Source: Aspidapion aeneum
Lineage: Eukaryota > Arthropoda > Insecta > Coleoptera > Brentidae
NCBI GenBank assembly: GCA_963576565.1
Contig: OY755038.1
Location: forward strand, 200,543,013 to 200,607,012
Length of the DNA stretch: 64,000 nucleotides
Direction of reading: 5' to 3'
Below are positions 34,901 to 46,497 of the stretch, piece by piece (position 1 is the stretch's first letter; every line of letters starts with the position of its first letter). Below the pieces are notes generated by a model. It worked only from the letters and a program-made list of their open reading frames with translations. It was not told where the DNA came from and searched no databases. Made by a program: the position numbers and the translations under genes.

Positions 34901-36218
34901 CTTTATCAATTGTCAACAGAATGTAGCCCACAAGTAAATCATTGATAAGTCCCTATTGATTTACTTTACTAATTACTTGTATTTATTAAAAAGAAAATAA
35001 GCGCCCTTGAAAATGCCTACTTGCCAGGCATAAGGCCTCCATCTTTTTACTCATACTGTATGTTCGAGAAACTACAAATAACAGATGTATTTTTTTTAAA
35101 TTTATTAGTTGTAAATAAAATTCTATAATTTTTCAATTAATTTTTCTTTGCATAGTCAGACTATTTCACAGTTTTGACTGCAAATTATGTTGGTGTCCAG
35201 AGAATTAAACTTTTCTTTCATTTACGGTATCGTTTTATTTTTCCTTATGTGCCGGGACTGTTTTGGATAAGTACGTCCAGAATATTCTTAGCATACTTAG
35301 GGAGCATAACATTTCAAAAGTTTCAAGGTTTATATACAAAGATTCTTTATTGTAATAACCAAGCTTGCGTAAATATCTCAGTAACCGAAAGATTTAACAC
35401 TCTTTGTACACTTGCTGTTGTTTTATTTTTTTTGTCTTGTTTTTTCTTGTAAATAATAATAATTTTCATGCAATTATTATCAGACCATAGTTTTACATAT
35501 TCATTCAAAAAGTATTTTTGATGCGTAATTAGTATTTTGTGGTAGTTGAACTAATTCTACATAGTTATTTAAATAAACAATTTTATTTTTCTTAATTTTG
35601 AGGTGAACACAAACATCTCAATCATAATCTTTACCAAAAATTTTAGTTTTTTTTTAAACAGGTCAACTACCGGACCTTCACCATTTTTGTATAATACGAC
35701 ACATATTTTGAAAATCTCATAAAAATTAGCGATTTTAATCTAGGATCTGAAAGTTAAAAGAAAAAAAATCTTTTCTAAAAAGTTATTTTTGTTCTCATAT
35801 TTTAAATTTTTATTACTAGGTGTAGTTTTTTTTTCCTCCTTGTTGTATGGCTAAATGTTGAGTTACACAAGCAAGCGTATCTATCATCACATAAGAAAAT
35901 ATAATAATATAAATCCATTAAGTAATGACTTTTTGCACTTTAACTTGAATTTTGCGTTTGTAGAACTATTATTGTTTTATTCGCCTAAAATTTTTTTAAA
36001 TTTTTTTTTATACATCTATTACAAGCACTCATTTTAATTTGTCATAAATGTATTTTAATTTTTAGTAAACTACGAAACCGATTTTAATGGAAAATACTAG
36101 TGTTATAAACACTGAGTCAACAGCGTAATAGGTTCATGTAATGATATTTTAAAGAAAAAGTTTTGTTATATTTTCTAAACGTTGTAGAAAATAGGTGTTT
36201 TAACTTCGTTTTCTTTTA
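28992..36218 (+). other. Non-coding interior of the giant element, first part
   Basis: AT-rich DNA with many T runs and no frame above ~90 codons. It holds the LINE fragment at 32430-32660. At about 34455-34500 the minus strand shows CAACGG|GTGAGT, a splice-donor-like site in a GC-richer patch. A TCAA microsatellite (34014-34037) is present. At 36218 TTCTTTTACAG|GTGATG is a good acceptor followed by a short GC-richer frame (DDHDNHDEVFWILDFSHI). Confidence 0.5.
32430..32660 (-). pseudogene. RTE-like LINE 3' fragment inside the giant element
   Basis: The minus strand gives KRSRGRPQMRWAGDLKKHAG and WGRPISKDGSKKAQ, the C-terminal end of an RTE reverse transcriptase, then a (GATA)n-like tail (TCTATCTATC on the plus strand at 32438), as RTE elements often have. 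The inner end CCAGTTTACAATACATTTG matches the LINE at about 2810, so both are the same family. It is an insertion into, or was carried by, the giant element. Confidence 0.7.
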
Positions 36219-39200
36219 CAGGTGATGACCACGACAACCACGATGAAGTCTTCTGGATTTTGGACTTCTCTCACATAATATGTTTATATATTTTTTTCAG
36301 GATTGTATTGTATTTTATTGTTCTGTGTTGTATTGTTTCATATTGAGTTCTATATAGCCAAAATATTAAGTTCAAAGTTTTTAACCACTAATTATTATAG
36401 AATTGTTCAGTAACTTTTGATAGTTTCTGTTTTATATATGAGAAGAGTCTATTTCTATTTTTTGAGCAATTATATATGAGAGAGAGGTATATTAGAGTTA
36501 AAGCATCCTAGAATTTTTCTTTTAACGTTTTTTTGATATGATTATATGGTATGGCAAATGTTTGTGCTAGATTTATACATTTATGTATATAGATTGATAT
36601 AAAACAATAGACCAATAATAATTCGCCAAGTGAACTCGTCGCGTTTCCTTTTTTCTTTTGTTGTTTTTTTTTTGTAAGACGATGGCGAATTTATTTTTCT
36701 CGCTGTTTGAATCATTATAGATTTGATTATTTTATAAAATGTTTTTTTTTATGGAATGAGTGTTTAAGCTGGATTTTATACTTCCCAGCAAATTGAGAAG
36801 AAAACTGGGAGGTTATTTTGGGAAATTCTTCTCCACTCGAGAGGGTGCTTCAAATGGTATACCTATAATTAAAATGTTTAATTGGTCTATATTTGTTTTG
36901 TTTGTTGCCGTATCTCCTAATATCGTAACTCAATTTTTGAATTACGGTATAGTCAATTAAATGTTTCAACCAATCTTTATCAAGAAAATTGCTGAATTGG
37001 TAACCGTCAAACCATAGCTTATGTGGAGTACAGGTGAACTGACTAAAACAGCGGAAAAATATATGGGTTGGGGTTGTCAAATAATTTTGTTAAAATGGGT
37101 CAAGTCAAATTGTTTTGGGAAAACTATTAGGTAAAGGTAAAACTTTGCCTATGATACGACAATAAATATTTCATCAGGAGAGTTCAATGAAGTCAGTAGA
37201 CGTCACACCTTGTAGATACCACTAAGAGATCTAGGTTATTTTCTATTTCGTCATGTCGGGAACTCATTTTGAGTTATAATGGATAATTAATAGACCGAAA
37301 AATTTGTTTAACAAGAAGATTTGAAATTGTTTCTTTCTTCGTTACACACCTGTGTTTTTCTAACTTCGGTGAAGATGGCCACTTCCTGGAAGTGTTGAAT
37401 CCACAGTGTCTTATGTTTTCTAATTAGGAAGACAAAAGCGTTGTTGTTGAATAAATTTTATTTTATTTTACAATACATATTTCAATTTAAAAATGGTGCG
37501 CGTGCCTATATTTTTTTTTTATGACGAAACATGATTATAGATTTGGTACACGAATGTCACTATACGCTTTGCAAGAACCTGTACTGGAATAATGGGGGTT
37601 TGTTTTAAAACAGGTTTTTATAGTAGACAGTTGGGCAATTTTTCTGACTTGGTTATAAAATAGGTTAATTAGATTATATTAAAATTTTAAATGGTAACTA
37701 AAAGTTTTACTATGTTTAGTATTTAACGGTATATGTAGGCATAAGTGTAGTTAGGAAAAAACCTAGGAGATACAACCGTAACAGCAGACGGCTCTGTATG
37801 TCATATCAATAAAATTCTGGTTCTCATACGTGATATTTTAAAAACTGTTTAACACAAGGAAAATTAGAGATTATAAAAACAGAAAAGAACAGCAGAATAA
37901 CGTAGTATTTTATTTTCTTTTAATATTTTTGTGACCAACTCATTACTCTTTTTAATTTGAAGAGCTTGTTTCAACTCTTTACGACCTTTGATATTATTTA
38001 AAATAATAAATTTATATATATTTTATTTATCAAACCTAAAAAAATAATTAAAAGGTCTGTTTTAATAACATCAATGAAGTAAGTAAATTCTAAGTCTATA
38101 AATTTTTGGCGCACAGCAAACATTTGTTTTTTCCTCTTTCAGATATTAATACGTAATTAGCATAAAAACAAACTGAGTGCAAAAGCACAAATCTAGTAAG
38201 GAAAATTTTAGTAATCTTGTATATCGGTATTCAGCATAACAGCCGTTGGCCTAGAGACAGTGTCTCTGTCGCGTTATGGCTAAAGTTCCATCTTTAAGTG
38301 TAAAGAACTTTTAATTGTTTTATTCCCTATACTTTGGTATAAGAGAGATACTATGTTTCTCTTCAGATAATATCTGCATCTATCAGATATCTTTAATATT
38401 TTTTTTACTTAAACAATGAAAATTCAATACCTAACTCTTTTTAATTTTTTTGGTATAGTCATTTGTCTTAATGACTAGGTCATTTTCGATCTTTTGTAAA
38501 CTTTCAGTTATTTATCCTTTACCTTTTGTGTTAATTTAAAAAAATAATAACATTTTGATAAATATTCACATACCTTTGTGTTTTGCTTTTATTTACCTAT
38601 TGGTTAAAATATGAACGTAAATCGTAAAGTCCATTATTTTAAAAAATAACTTAGTTTTTTTTATGATCCTTCTTGCTGAGAACTCTTGTTTTTCTAAGTT
38701 CCAGTAAACCAAACAATAACCACGTCATCGATGGTTACTTGTTCGATTTAAACATATTTTTTTAATCACTTTAAAGTAATTTTTTTTAAACTGGATATTA
38801 TCATAGCAATCGTAACGCTGATAAGATACCTTTTTCTGTTTTTTTTTTGTCATATTGAGAATTGATAACGTCAATATTATCCAGGCTCCAATATAATACC
38901 CTTTAAAACCATTTCAAATCTTTTGTTAGTTTATCAATAAAACAATATTTTTTTTTTGTATTTTTCCACAATGAAAATATGTTATAGTACTCTAACTCTA
39001 TAAGTACTTTTTCTAGATAAAAATCTTATTAACTTTTAAAATCTGAACCTTTCCTTACCTATATGAGAATGAAATTTTTGCACTTTTCATTAGGTAAATA
39101 TAAAAATTTAATTTAAATTACAAAAATGTTTTATCTTCTTCTAAAAATGTGATGTTTTTTTTTAATGTTTGTTTTGTTTGCTCTCCTTGTTTATTATTGA

Positions 39201-41018
39201 TTTAATTTTTTTTTGCATTCTATTATCAGTAATAAAATTATATGCTAGTGCACAGGCTTAAGCACTACATAAGAAAATAAATAACTAAAATATTTTTATT
39301 TTTATTGTCATCTTTAAATTATTTTGTTACCAACTAAAACTATGCCTTGATGTTTTTTTTTTAAATGTGTATTTATGGTAAACAAAACTACCTATATCAA
39401 TTTTGATGGAAATAAATAAATTCTTTAAGTAACTGAATAATTTTTTTTTTCTAAAGAAAACTTTATAAAAAAGTTAGTATTTCTAAAATGATTGTTTATT
39501 TTTACTAGCAAGCATTGCCTCATTTCTTTTTATAACTTATTTTTAAGTCTTGCAGTATCTAACAAACCTGCTGGATTTTTTCTTAATATACGTTTTGTTG
39601 TTTTTTTTTAATCAACCTAATAAATTTTGTTTAATGTATTTTAGAGCATAAATAATTTTGTATATTTTGCGGCAGCAAAAGCTTATTTTGTAGTTTTGTA
39701 AAAGAGAAGGAATTATTTTCTTTAATTATTGAAGCAATAATCAACTGTAATTTTTGTTTTTTTAATCATTCGCTTCAATTAGATATTTTTTAAAGAACTT
39801 TGTTGTTAACTAGGTATATTTTTTTATTTTGTTTGTTTTGAGTTATTGAAAATCGTCCACCGCCTCGAAAATCGGCAAAAATCTAAATTGGTCAAGTTTA
39901 AGTTTAAAAATTTTTTCATTTAAATTTTAAAGTCAAGTATTTTGACTCAAGGATGTCTAATTTATACACAAAGACATCAATTTTAACCTACTTTGGTTTG
40001 CTGCTGTTCTTAGTTTTTAGGAAATTGTATAAAATCATCCTACAATTTAAAAGAAAGTTAAGTTAAATTAACTGAAAACTACTTAGAAAATGAAATACCT
40101 AACAGATTATTTTAAAAATTATACTAAATCAATTTAAAATAAAAATATGTAACAAGATCTGAGAAATAAAAAGTTTAAATTGGAAAATTTTTGTTTTTTG
40201 CGAAAATTAAAAGAAAATTCGGAAAAATTGTGGAAATATTCTAGGAGGAGTTTTATTCTAAGTATTTTTTTTTTTTTGATGTGTATATACATCTGGCTGG
40301 ATTTATTCTATTGATATTTGTTCCATTTACTTTTTTCTGTTCTATTTAAATTTGTTCGATTGAATTTGAATCACCATAAAATTAAAATTTTTTTTATAAC
40401 ATTAATATCCTAAGTATGATATAAATTTGTAATAAAGTTTCTTTATTGATGTTTATTGTTTATCTTGGTATATTGGATTTTTTTTTAAATTTTCTTCTAT
40501 TCTATCATATGAGTTATTTTGATTTGATTTGATATATGTTTTTTTCGGTAGAGTATTCCATGTTTGTTTTAAAGATTGTTGTATTAACCTGGTAGTGTTT
40601 TTTATTACAATGAAAACGATAAACCAACTTTCTTTTAAAGTTTTTTTTTATTCAATATCAACTATTTCTTTTTAATTATTATGATAAATGTTTTTTTTTT
40701 ACATTTTAAAGTAATTACTAATAAAATATCAATTAGTGTTTGTAATTTCCTACTTTTATTTTTGTTTAGAATTTGTTTTTTATTATATTTTTTTAATACA
40801 AACACATTTCTTTGGTTAGACAAACTTTCTTAAGTGTTTGTCGTCTAACAAGTTTTAGTTCATCTAAAACTTATAGAAAAATAATGATCATAAAATCTAA
40901 AATTTTTAATCTTTATTTTTTTTATTTTTGCTTAAATTTTATTATTGTTTTACATAAGGTTGGTTTATTGTTCTTAAAAACATTGTTTTTTCTTATATTA
41001 AAATCACTTTATTTTTAG
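36219..41018 (+). other. Non-coding interior of the giant element, second part
   Basis: Strongly T-rich sequence with no coding frame. About 37320-37450 is less AT-rich and ends in GAATAAATTTT, which could be a poly(A) signal. Nothing else is recognised. Confidence 0.5.
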
Positions 41019-41346
41019 GTCAGCTACTGCAAAGTTTTATCAGCCTGTTTTTTTCTACAAGGCAAAACAGTTCCATCAAACCAGCAAGCCAAGCCGAACC
41101 AAACCACTCCACCATTACGGTCCTTACATCAGCTTAAGCAGCCATCAACGCTATGTCTTTTTACAATCGCTGAGCAAACCTCCAATTGGATATTTCTGCG
41201 CAGATTCATTGCAGAATTTACTGTTCCCGTTTCAACGATGGCCAATGTATAAATTCAGATGTCACTATATACATGGTGTTTTTTCTAAACACTATAGGGG
41301 AAACGGTTTGGATTGGAGACTCCCTTCCTTAATTTACCTACGTTAA
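41019..41346 (+). CDS. Candidate exon-like open frame in the giant element
   Basis: After TTATTTTTAG|G (acceptor-like, 41018) the base composition changes from T-rich to balanced and the frame from 41020 stays open for 108 codons to TAA at 41344. It begins SATAKFYQPVFFYKAKQF and contains HYGPYISLSSHQRYVFL. There is no ATG near its start, so it would need splicing from an upstream exon. A second frame (from 41019) is open for 77 codons, which weakens the coding case. I recognise no domain. It could be a captured host exon, a relic of an ancestral gag or env, or just a non-coding GC-richer segment. Confidence 0.25.
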
Positions 41347-41810
41347 TTTAAATGTTTTTATTTGTCTCCATAAATTTCTGCAGCAGACTATATATATATA
41401 CTTTTCGGCAGTAGTTTTCGTACAATTTTTCTTAAAAATATATAGACGTATATATTTTTATATATTTTTTTGTCAAGTTTTTTTGCCCTCATTTAGTTTA
41501 AGTTATCGTTGTTATTAAGCTATACAGATTTCTGTTCTTGCAGTACTGTTTGGAGTCTACTGATCGTTCACCATGTTTGTTGCTGACTAGCTGATCTAAG
41601 ATGTTCTACCTAAACCAGTGTTGCTGTCCAGTTTTTCAAGATGTTTGTTCCAGCCAGAATGTTTTGTTGATTGTCGCTAATATCCAGGAGAAGACAAACG
41701 AAAACGAAGATAAATTAGATTAATTTGATTAAATTTGTTTGCACTATTTAATGCTTGTTGTGATAAACCATTTTATTTTGACTAGCGTTGAAAAAAAATT
41801 GTTTACACTT

Positions 41811-41827
41811 AAATCAGGGGGGAGTAA
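41811..41827 (+). promoter_or_regulatory. Polypurine tract of the giant element
   Basis: AAATCAGGGGGGAGTAA directly precedes the 3' LTR. The AGGGGGGAG core is a classic plus-strand primer. Confidence 0.85.
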
Positions 41828-43344
41828 TGTAACAATACGGTTTTTGCAGATTTGCTTTAATTTATTTAATATTTATTTTAATATATTTGTCCACTTATTT
41901 CTTAAAATCAATTCAAATATTAACGGTTTCTTGATTTCTTTTCTCAGTGAAACCAAAAACCTAGAGAAAATATATCTGGAAGTTATTATTTTTAATTTAT
42001 GACTGTTTATGTTATCGCTGGTCTAGACCTAAAAAGCTCTATTCAGTACAGACATATGTTAAAGCAACCATATAAGTATTATTTAAAATTATAGTTATAC
42101 ATAATATACCATACCCGTTTTGCCAGGGTCATCGTCTTAACTTAACTTGTCATATTTAAAAACAACAACTGTCATTGGCAAGCCTTAATAACATTTTGTT
42201 ATTTGGCACTCTATATACGTATTGGAACATTTTCTCAGTTAACAAGCATTATTTAGTATGTTTTGCATCGTAACTAGCTTTAAGACATTTATTGAGAAAA
42301 TGGCAACATAAAAACAGTTAGTTTTCAAGCGAGCTTTCTGACTGTGGTTAGTTTTTAAATGTATACGGCCAGTTCGTTCTTAGGGCCATTATCTTATATC
42401 AACTTCTTTAAATTGTAAAACTGGATAAACAAAAAAGTGATGTTCCAACGCTTGTGAAGGAATTTGGAGGTCCTGTCGTTCTTACTTTGGTGCTATCCTT
42501 TTCTATACCATAGTTTTCTGTCTCTGATTGCACCAAAGAGAAGTGGAAGGGACTTAGGGGTAGAGTACCTAGAAATTTCTTTACGGGTCGGAGGATAGAG
42601 TTTAGTTGGGTTTCTTTGGGTCAACTTCTTTCTTAAAATGGAGTTTTATTCAGGGGAAAATACTTTTCCTTTGAATAAATATCTTTTATTTAATTCTTAG
42701 TATAACTCAATTTCTATCTTAACATATTTTATTAATTATTTACCATCATTTATTTCTGAATTGAGTTATCGTTTATACCAGTTTATCACTGTTTTAATTA
42801 AACATCAAATTACTTTTTTAAATAAAACTTTCTTGTTACCAAACATTTTGTTTATAATTTTATAATTTCCTTACCTTAAGTACCATACTATAACAGGTAC
42901 CATCTGAATTAATTAGTTTATAAAAACATTTTTACATAATGAATTTTATAAAATAATAATTTATTTAAAATATACCTATAAAAAGGTAAATAGAAAGTGT
43001 AAAATATTAAGATAAAAATGGTTGCAACCAATCTCAAAAAAGAGAAAATATAGTCTATAAGCAGTGATAATGTCTAGTGTATGAAGAAAAAGAAGATGAA
43101 GAACAATTGAACAGGTATGTATATATTTCCTACATTGATTGATTTAATTGAGAAAAACACCTATAGCGCACTTCCTTCAAGAACCGTCAAATTCCCTTTC
43201 GAGAGTTAAATTAGTCAATCAGTATCATATTTAATCTTTTAATTTACTATTTTTAAGTTGTTGCAAATTTGGTAGCTAACAACATTTAAGCCTTGACCAC
43301 TTTATTTGACAGTACCACTGTCATATACAAAGGCCCCTGTTACA
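41828..43344 (+). repeat. 3' LTR of the giant element
   Basis: 1517 bp, starting TGTAACAATACGG and ending CCCCTGTTACA; the partner of 27458-28974. Confidence 0.95.
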
Positions 43345-43348
43345 GCAG

Positions 43349-43467
43349 CAAGCGCGGTGTTGTCAGATCCTGTGTTATTTCTATGTAAACTAGTTAACTC
43401 TCAATCACGCCTGACTAACCCTCTCATAACAAAACGGTATTGTTTAAAACCAATCCAAATGGCCAAG
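43349..43467 (+). CDS. Candidate host exon, 3' part, split by the LTR element
   Basis: This continues the frame from 27457 with the peptide ASAVLSDPVLFLCKLVNSQS and on to KRYCLKPIQMAK, then AAG|GTAGGTAA, a near-consensus splice donor at 43468. The 119 bases complete the 54-codon exon exactly in phase. The local GC content is above that of the neighbouring DNA, as expected for an exon. Reading on past the donor reaches a stop at about 43516. Confidence 0.4.
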
Positions 43468-43804
43468 GTAGGTAATTCTCTATTCCAAAATGGACCTGTA
43501 TATAAGGTTTGTATGTGATTGTCAGTTAACCGTTATACTGTATCTACGCTCGAGTTATAATTAATAGTTGGAACGGGCCTAAAAAGGGGTGGGGGCAGGG
43601 CCGTACTCAGGAAAAATTTTCCGCAACAGTTTTGTGCAAATTTGCTGACAGAGCACAGTATAAGTTAATCAAGCTTAACCAATAAAAAATATTGTAAATT
43701 ACAAAAATATTTCCCCTAGCTAGGAGGCCTCGTTAAAAACTTGGAATTTTTTTGTATAGCAGACCTGTGAGTTATTGTATAAGCTACCAAATCCGTAAGA
43801 TATA
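43468..43804 (+). other. Presumed start of intron, unassigned
   Basis: If the preceding exon is real this is its first intron. A G-rich stretch with CAGGGCCGTACTCAGG at 43606 resembles a hAT end, without a partner that I could find. Confidence 0.35.
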
Positions 43805-45511
43805 CCGGGTGGGCCAAAAAAAACTGGACAATTTTTTTTTCTTTATAACTTTTGAACTATACTATCGATTTTAATGGAACAAACTGCACTTGGCAGAGAA
43901 TCAATCAGAGTTCCGACAAAAAATATTTTTTTGTCCTCCATCTTAAAATTTAATATGGCGGTCGAAATTAATTTGTACCCTTCAAAGATGCTCGTTTATT
44001 CTTGTGTTGCGAACATGTTTTAATTATTTTTTTTAATTAGTAAAAATGCTGCACCCTTGCGACGCGCATCAAGGTACGAATTAGCAAAATCGGTTGGGTT
44101 GTTTTAGAAAAAAATATTTTTGTTTCAACCATTGTTTTAAATAATTTACGATTGCCTTGCCAATCATATCTGCATTTATTTCCTTATAAATCCATTACTA
44201 CTGAACCGATTTTGATAAAATAAAAAATATTTTGGTAAGAATTGATTAATTTTTAAATATCATGATCAAAATTTTTCGCCATTAAAAATTGAAGATGGCG
44301 AACAGATTCATACTTGATTATTCAAAATGACGTGTTTAGTTTATAAAAAAGCACCACCACAAAATCTATTTTTGTTTCAGCCATTGTTTTACAGATTATA
44401 CGATTGCATTTTATCAATTCTGTCTGCATTCATTTCTTTATAAATTCATTAGTACTGAACCAATTTTAGTGAAATAAAAACATTGCACTGGTCGTTGCAC
44501 CACAATGTTTTTATGTAATTTTTTTTCGCTAAAATCGGTTCAGTAATAATGAATTTATAAAGCAATGAATGCAGCCAGGATTGGCAATGCACTCGTATAA
44601 TTTGTAAAACAATGGTTAAAACAAAATTAGATTTTGTGAGAACCACTTTACCGATCTTATTACTTTATACCTTCGGGAGAAAAGTAGTGCTTTTCTATAA
44701 ATTTAAAAAAAAATACTAAAACATTTTCGGAAAACAAGAATAAACACGCCATTTTAAAAAATCAAGTATGGTTCTGTCCGACATTTTAAATTCCAAGATG
44801 GCGGCAAATTTTGCCATTTTAATCTTTAAAGAGCAAACAATTCTTACCATGATGTTATCGGTTTAGTAATAACGAATTTAGAAGGAAATGAATGCAGACA
44901 GGATTGGCAATACAATCGTATAATCTGTAAAATAATGGTTGAAACAAAAATATATTTTTTATAACCACCACACCGATTTTACTAATTTGTTCCTTGGTGT
45001 GCGGGTGAAAAGTGGGTATTTTCTATAGATTAAAAAAAACTAAAATATTTTTGCAAAATAAGAATAAACACGCCATTTTGAAGAATCAATTATGATTGTG
45101 TCCGTCATCTTAAATTTTAATATGGCGATAAACTTTGATCATGATCTTTAAAAAGCAAAATGTTTTTTATTTCATCAAAATCGATTCAGTAGTAATGGAT
45201 TTATAAGGAAATAAATGAAGACATAATTGGCAAGGCAATCGAATAATATTTTTTATAGACCACTTCGTAGAACCACTTACCTGATTTTGCTGATTCGTAC
45301 CTTATTGAGCGTGGCAAGAATGCAGCTTCTTTACTAATTTAAAAAAATAATTAGAACATGTTCGCAACATAAGAGATGGCAGACAAAAAAATATATTTAG
45401 TCACAACTCTAATGACTTTTTTGCCAAGTGCAGTTTGTCCCATTAAAATCGATTGGATAAATCAAAAGTTATAATGAAAAAAAATTGCCCGGTTTTTTTT
45501 TACCCCCCCCC
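43805..45511. mobile_element. 1.7-kb palindromic foldback-like element
   Basis: The outer ends are inverted: CTGGACAATTTTTTTTTC, TTATAACTTTTGA, CGATTTTAATGG and AAACTGCACTTGGCA on the left (43827-43905) recur as complements at 45400-45500. The arms continue inward with repeated phrases (AACCGATTTT, GAATGCAG.CAGGATTGGCA, AACAATGGTT), and the centre lies near 44496 (ACATTG...CAATGT). Each arm is therefore ~800 bp and contains several diverged subrepeats. It is non-coding. The TATA at 43801 may be the target site. Confidence 0.75.
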
Positions 45512-45572
45512 CCTCCGTAGTTGTGCAGGGCCTAAACTATAACATAGGCATCGACTGTATAACTTGCGAAAT

Positions 45573-45863
45573 AGGAAGGTAAAAATTGAATAAAAACAAC
45601 ACTATCCATTATTACCTATGAACTAAATATAAAGCGGAAACCAAGGGACTGAAAATAATTTGAGGAATCCGCTCTGATTGGGGCCAACCACATGCTTTAG
45701 ACTTAATTGAATTACGCCTTGTTAATTTTCATTCGTATGGACATCCCAGAGTTTTCATAATTAACAGCTTTAGGAATACTTGGTTTGACCCGAAGCGACC
45801 GCTGGGTTTATATAAATTGAAAATACCCAATAGAGAAGGTCACACCTGCAAGCTTTTTTCTTC
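45573..45863 (+). repeat. ~295-bp direct repeat, copy 1
   Basis: Nearly the same sequence occurs at 46908-47204 (shared: AACACTATCCATTATTACCT, GAGGAATCCGCTCTGATTGG, CCCGAAGCGACCGCT, GGTTTATATAAATTG). Roughly 88-90% alike by eye. The pair is separated by 1.04 kb and both copies are in the same direction, but there are no TG...CA ends or primer sites, so I do not call them LTRs. Confidence 0.75.
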
Positions 45864-45871
45864 TATACAGG

Positions 45872-45957
45872 CAGTGCTCATGGGCAGGTGCACTACCAAA
45901 TTTAACTTAAAAAAATATAAAAATTTGTTTATTCTTTAATTAATAATTTCTAACCAA
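45872..45957 (+). mobile_element. hAT left-end fragment
   Basis: CAGTGCTCATGGGCAGGTGC and ACTACCAAATTTAACTTA resemble the left end at 14445. It is probably interrupted by the TIR element at 45958. Confidence 0.4.
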
Positions 45958-46497
45958 CTACACAGAAGAAAAGAAGTTCTTCAGTTAAGAAAAGTTTTTT
46001 TCTTGAAAAAGTTATTTTGACCCAAAAGCAAAAGTCTCCGAACAAAATGTTTTCTTTTCATCTAAGCAAACCGCTTGTTTTGGGAAAAAAATAATTAATT
46101 GTCTTCGTAAATTGTTTTGGTTTAAAACAAACTACCTTTAGCTAAGAAAAAGTGGTTTTAAAGCAAGATATAAAATGTCTTACTAATATCTTCTTAACAC
46201 AAATAAAGCTTTACTTTGCCTAAAGACTTTTAATTTTTTAACTCAAAATATCCGGCATCTCAAAACGAAAATGGCGATTTATTCCATGATACTAGAAAAC
46301 ACAAAACAAGAAGGTGGCTGCTTCCATTCAAAACAAATCAATTTTCCTGGATAAAGACAACTTTTATTTTCACAACCAGCAGTTCAAGAGAATAGTTTTT
46401 ATTGTTAAGAAAATATCGTCTTCGTGCATAGGAAAACAGATTTTTTCTTGAATCAAAGCAATTTGCATTGACTGATGACATTTTTTTTTCTGTGTAG
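45958..46497. mobile_element. TIR element with CTACACAGAA ends
   Basis: 540 bp. The left end CTACACAGAAGAAAAG and the right end TTTTTTTTTCTGTGTAG are inverted copies (with minor changes). Non-coding; the minus-strand frame that overlaps its right end (46338-46619) is accidental. Related ACACAGAAAAAA ends occur at 10486 and 32309. Confidence 0.6.

Larger units (their letters stand above)
27458..43344 (+). mobile_element. LARD-like giant non-coding LTR retrotransposon
   Basis: 15,887 bp, with identical 4-bp target duplications GCAG (27454-27457 and 43345-43348). The two LTRs are each 1517 bp and begin TGTAACA and end TGTTACA. A primer-binding site follows the 5' LTR (28978) and a purine tract precedes the 3' LTR (41811-41827). 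The 4-bp duplication, the 3-base gap before the primer site and the tract suit a Ty3/gypsy-type parent. The 12.85-kb interior is AT- and T-rich and contains no recognisable gag, protease, polymerase or integrase frame, so it can only have moved with proteins from another element. About eight LTR differences (0.5%) imply a young insertion. In plants such elements are called LARDs. Confidence 0.9.
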
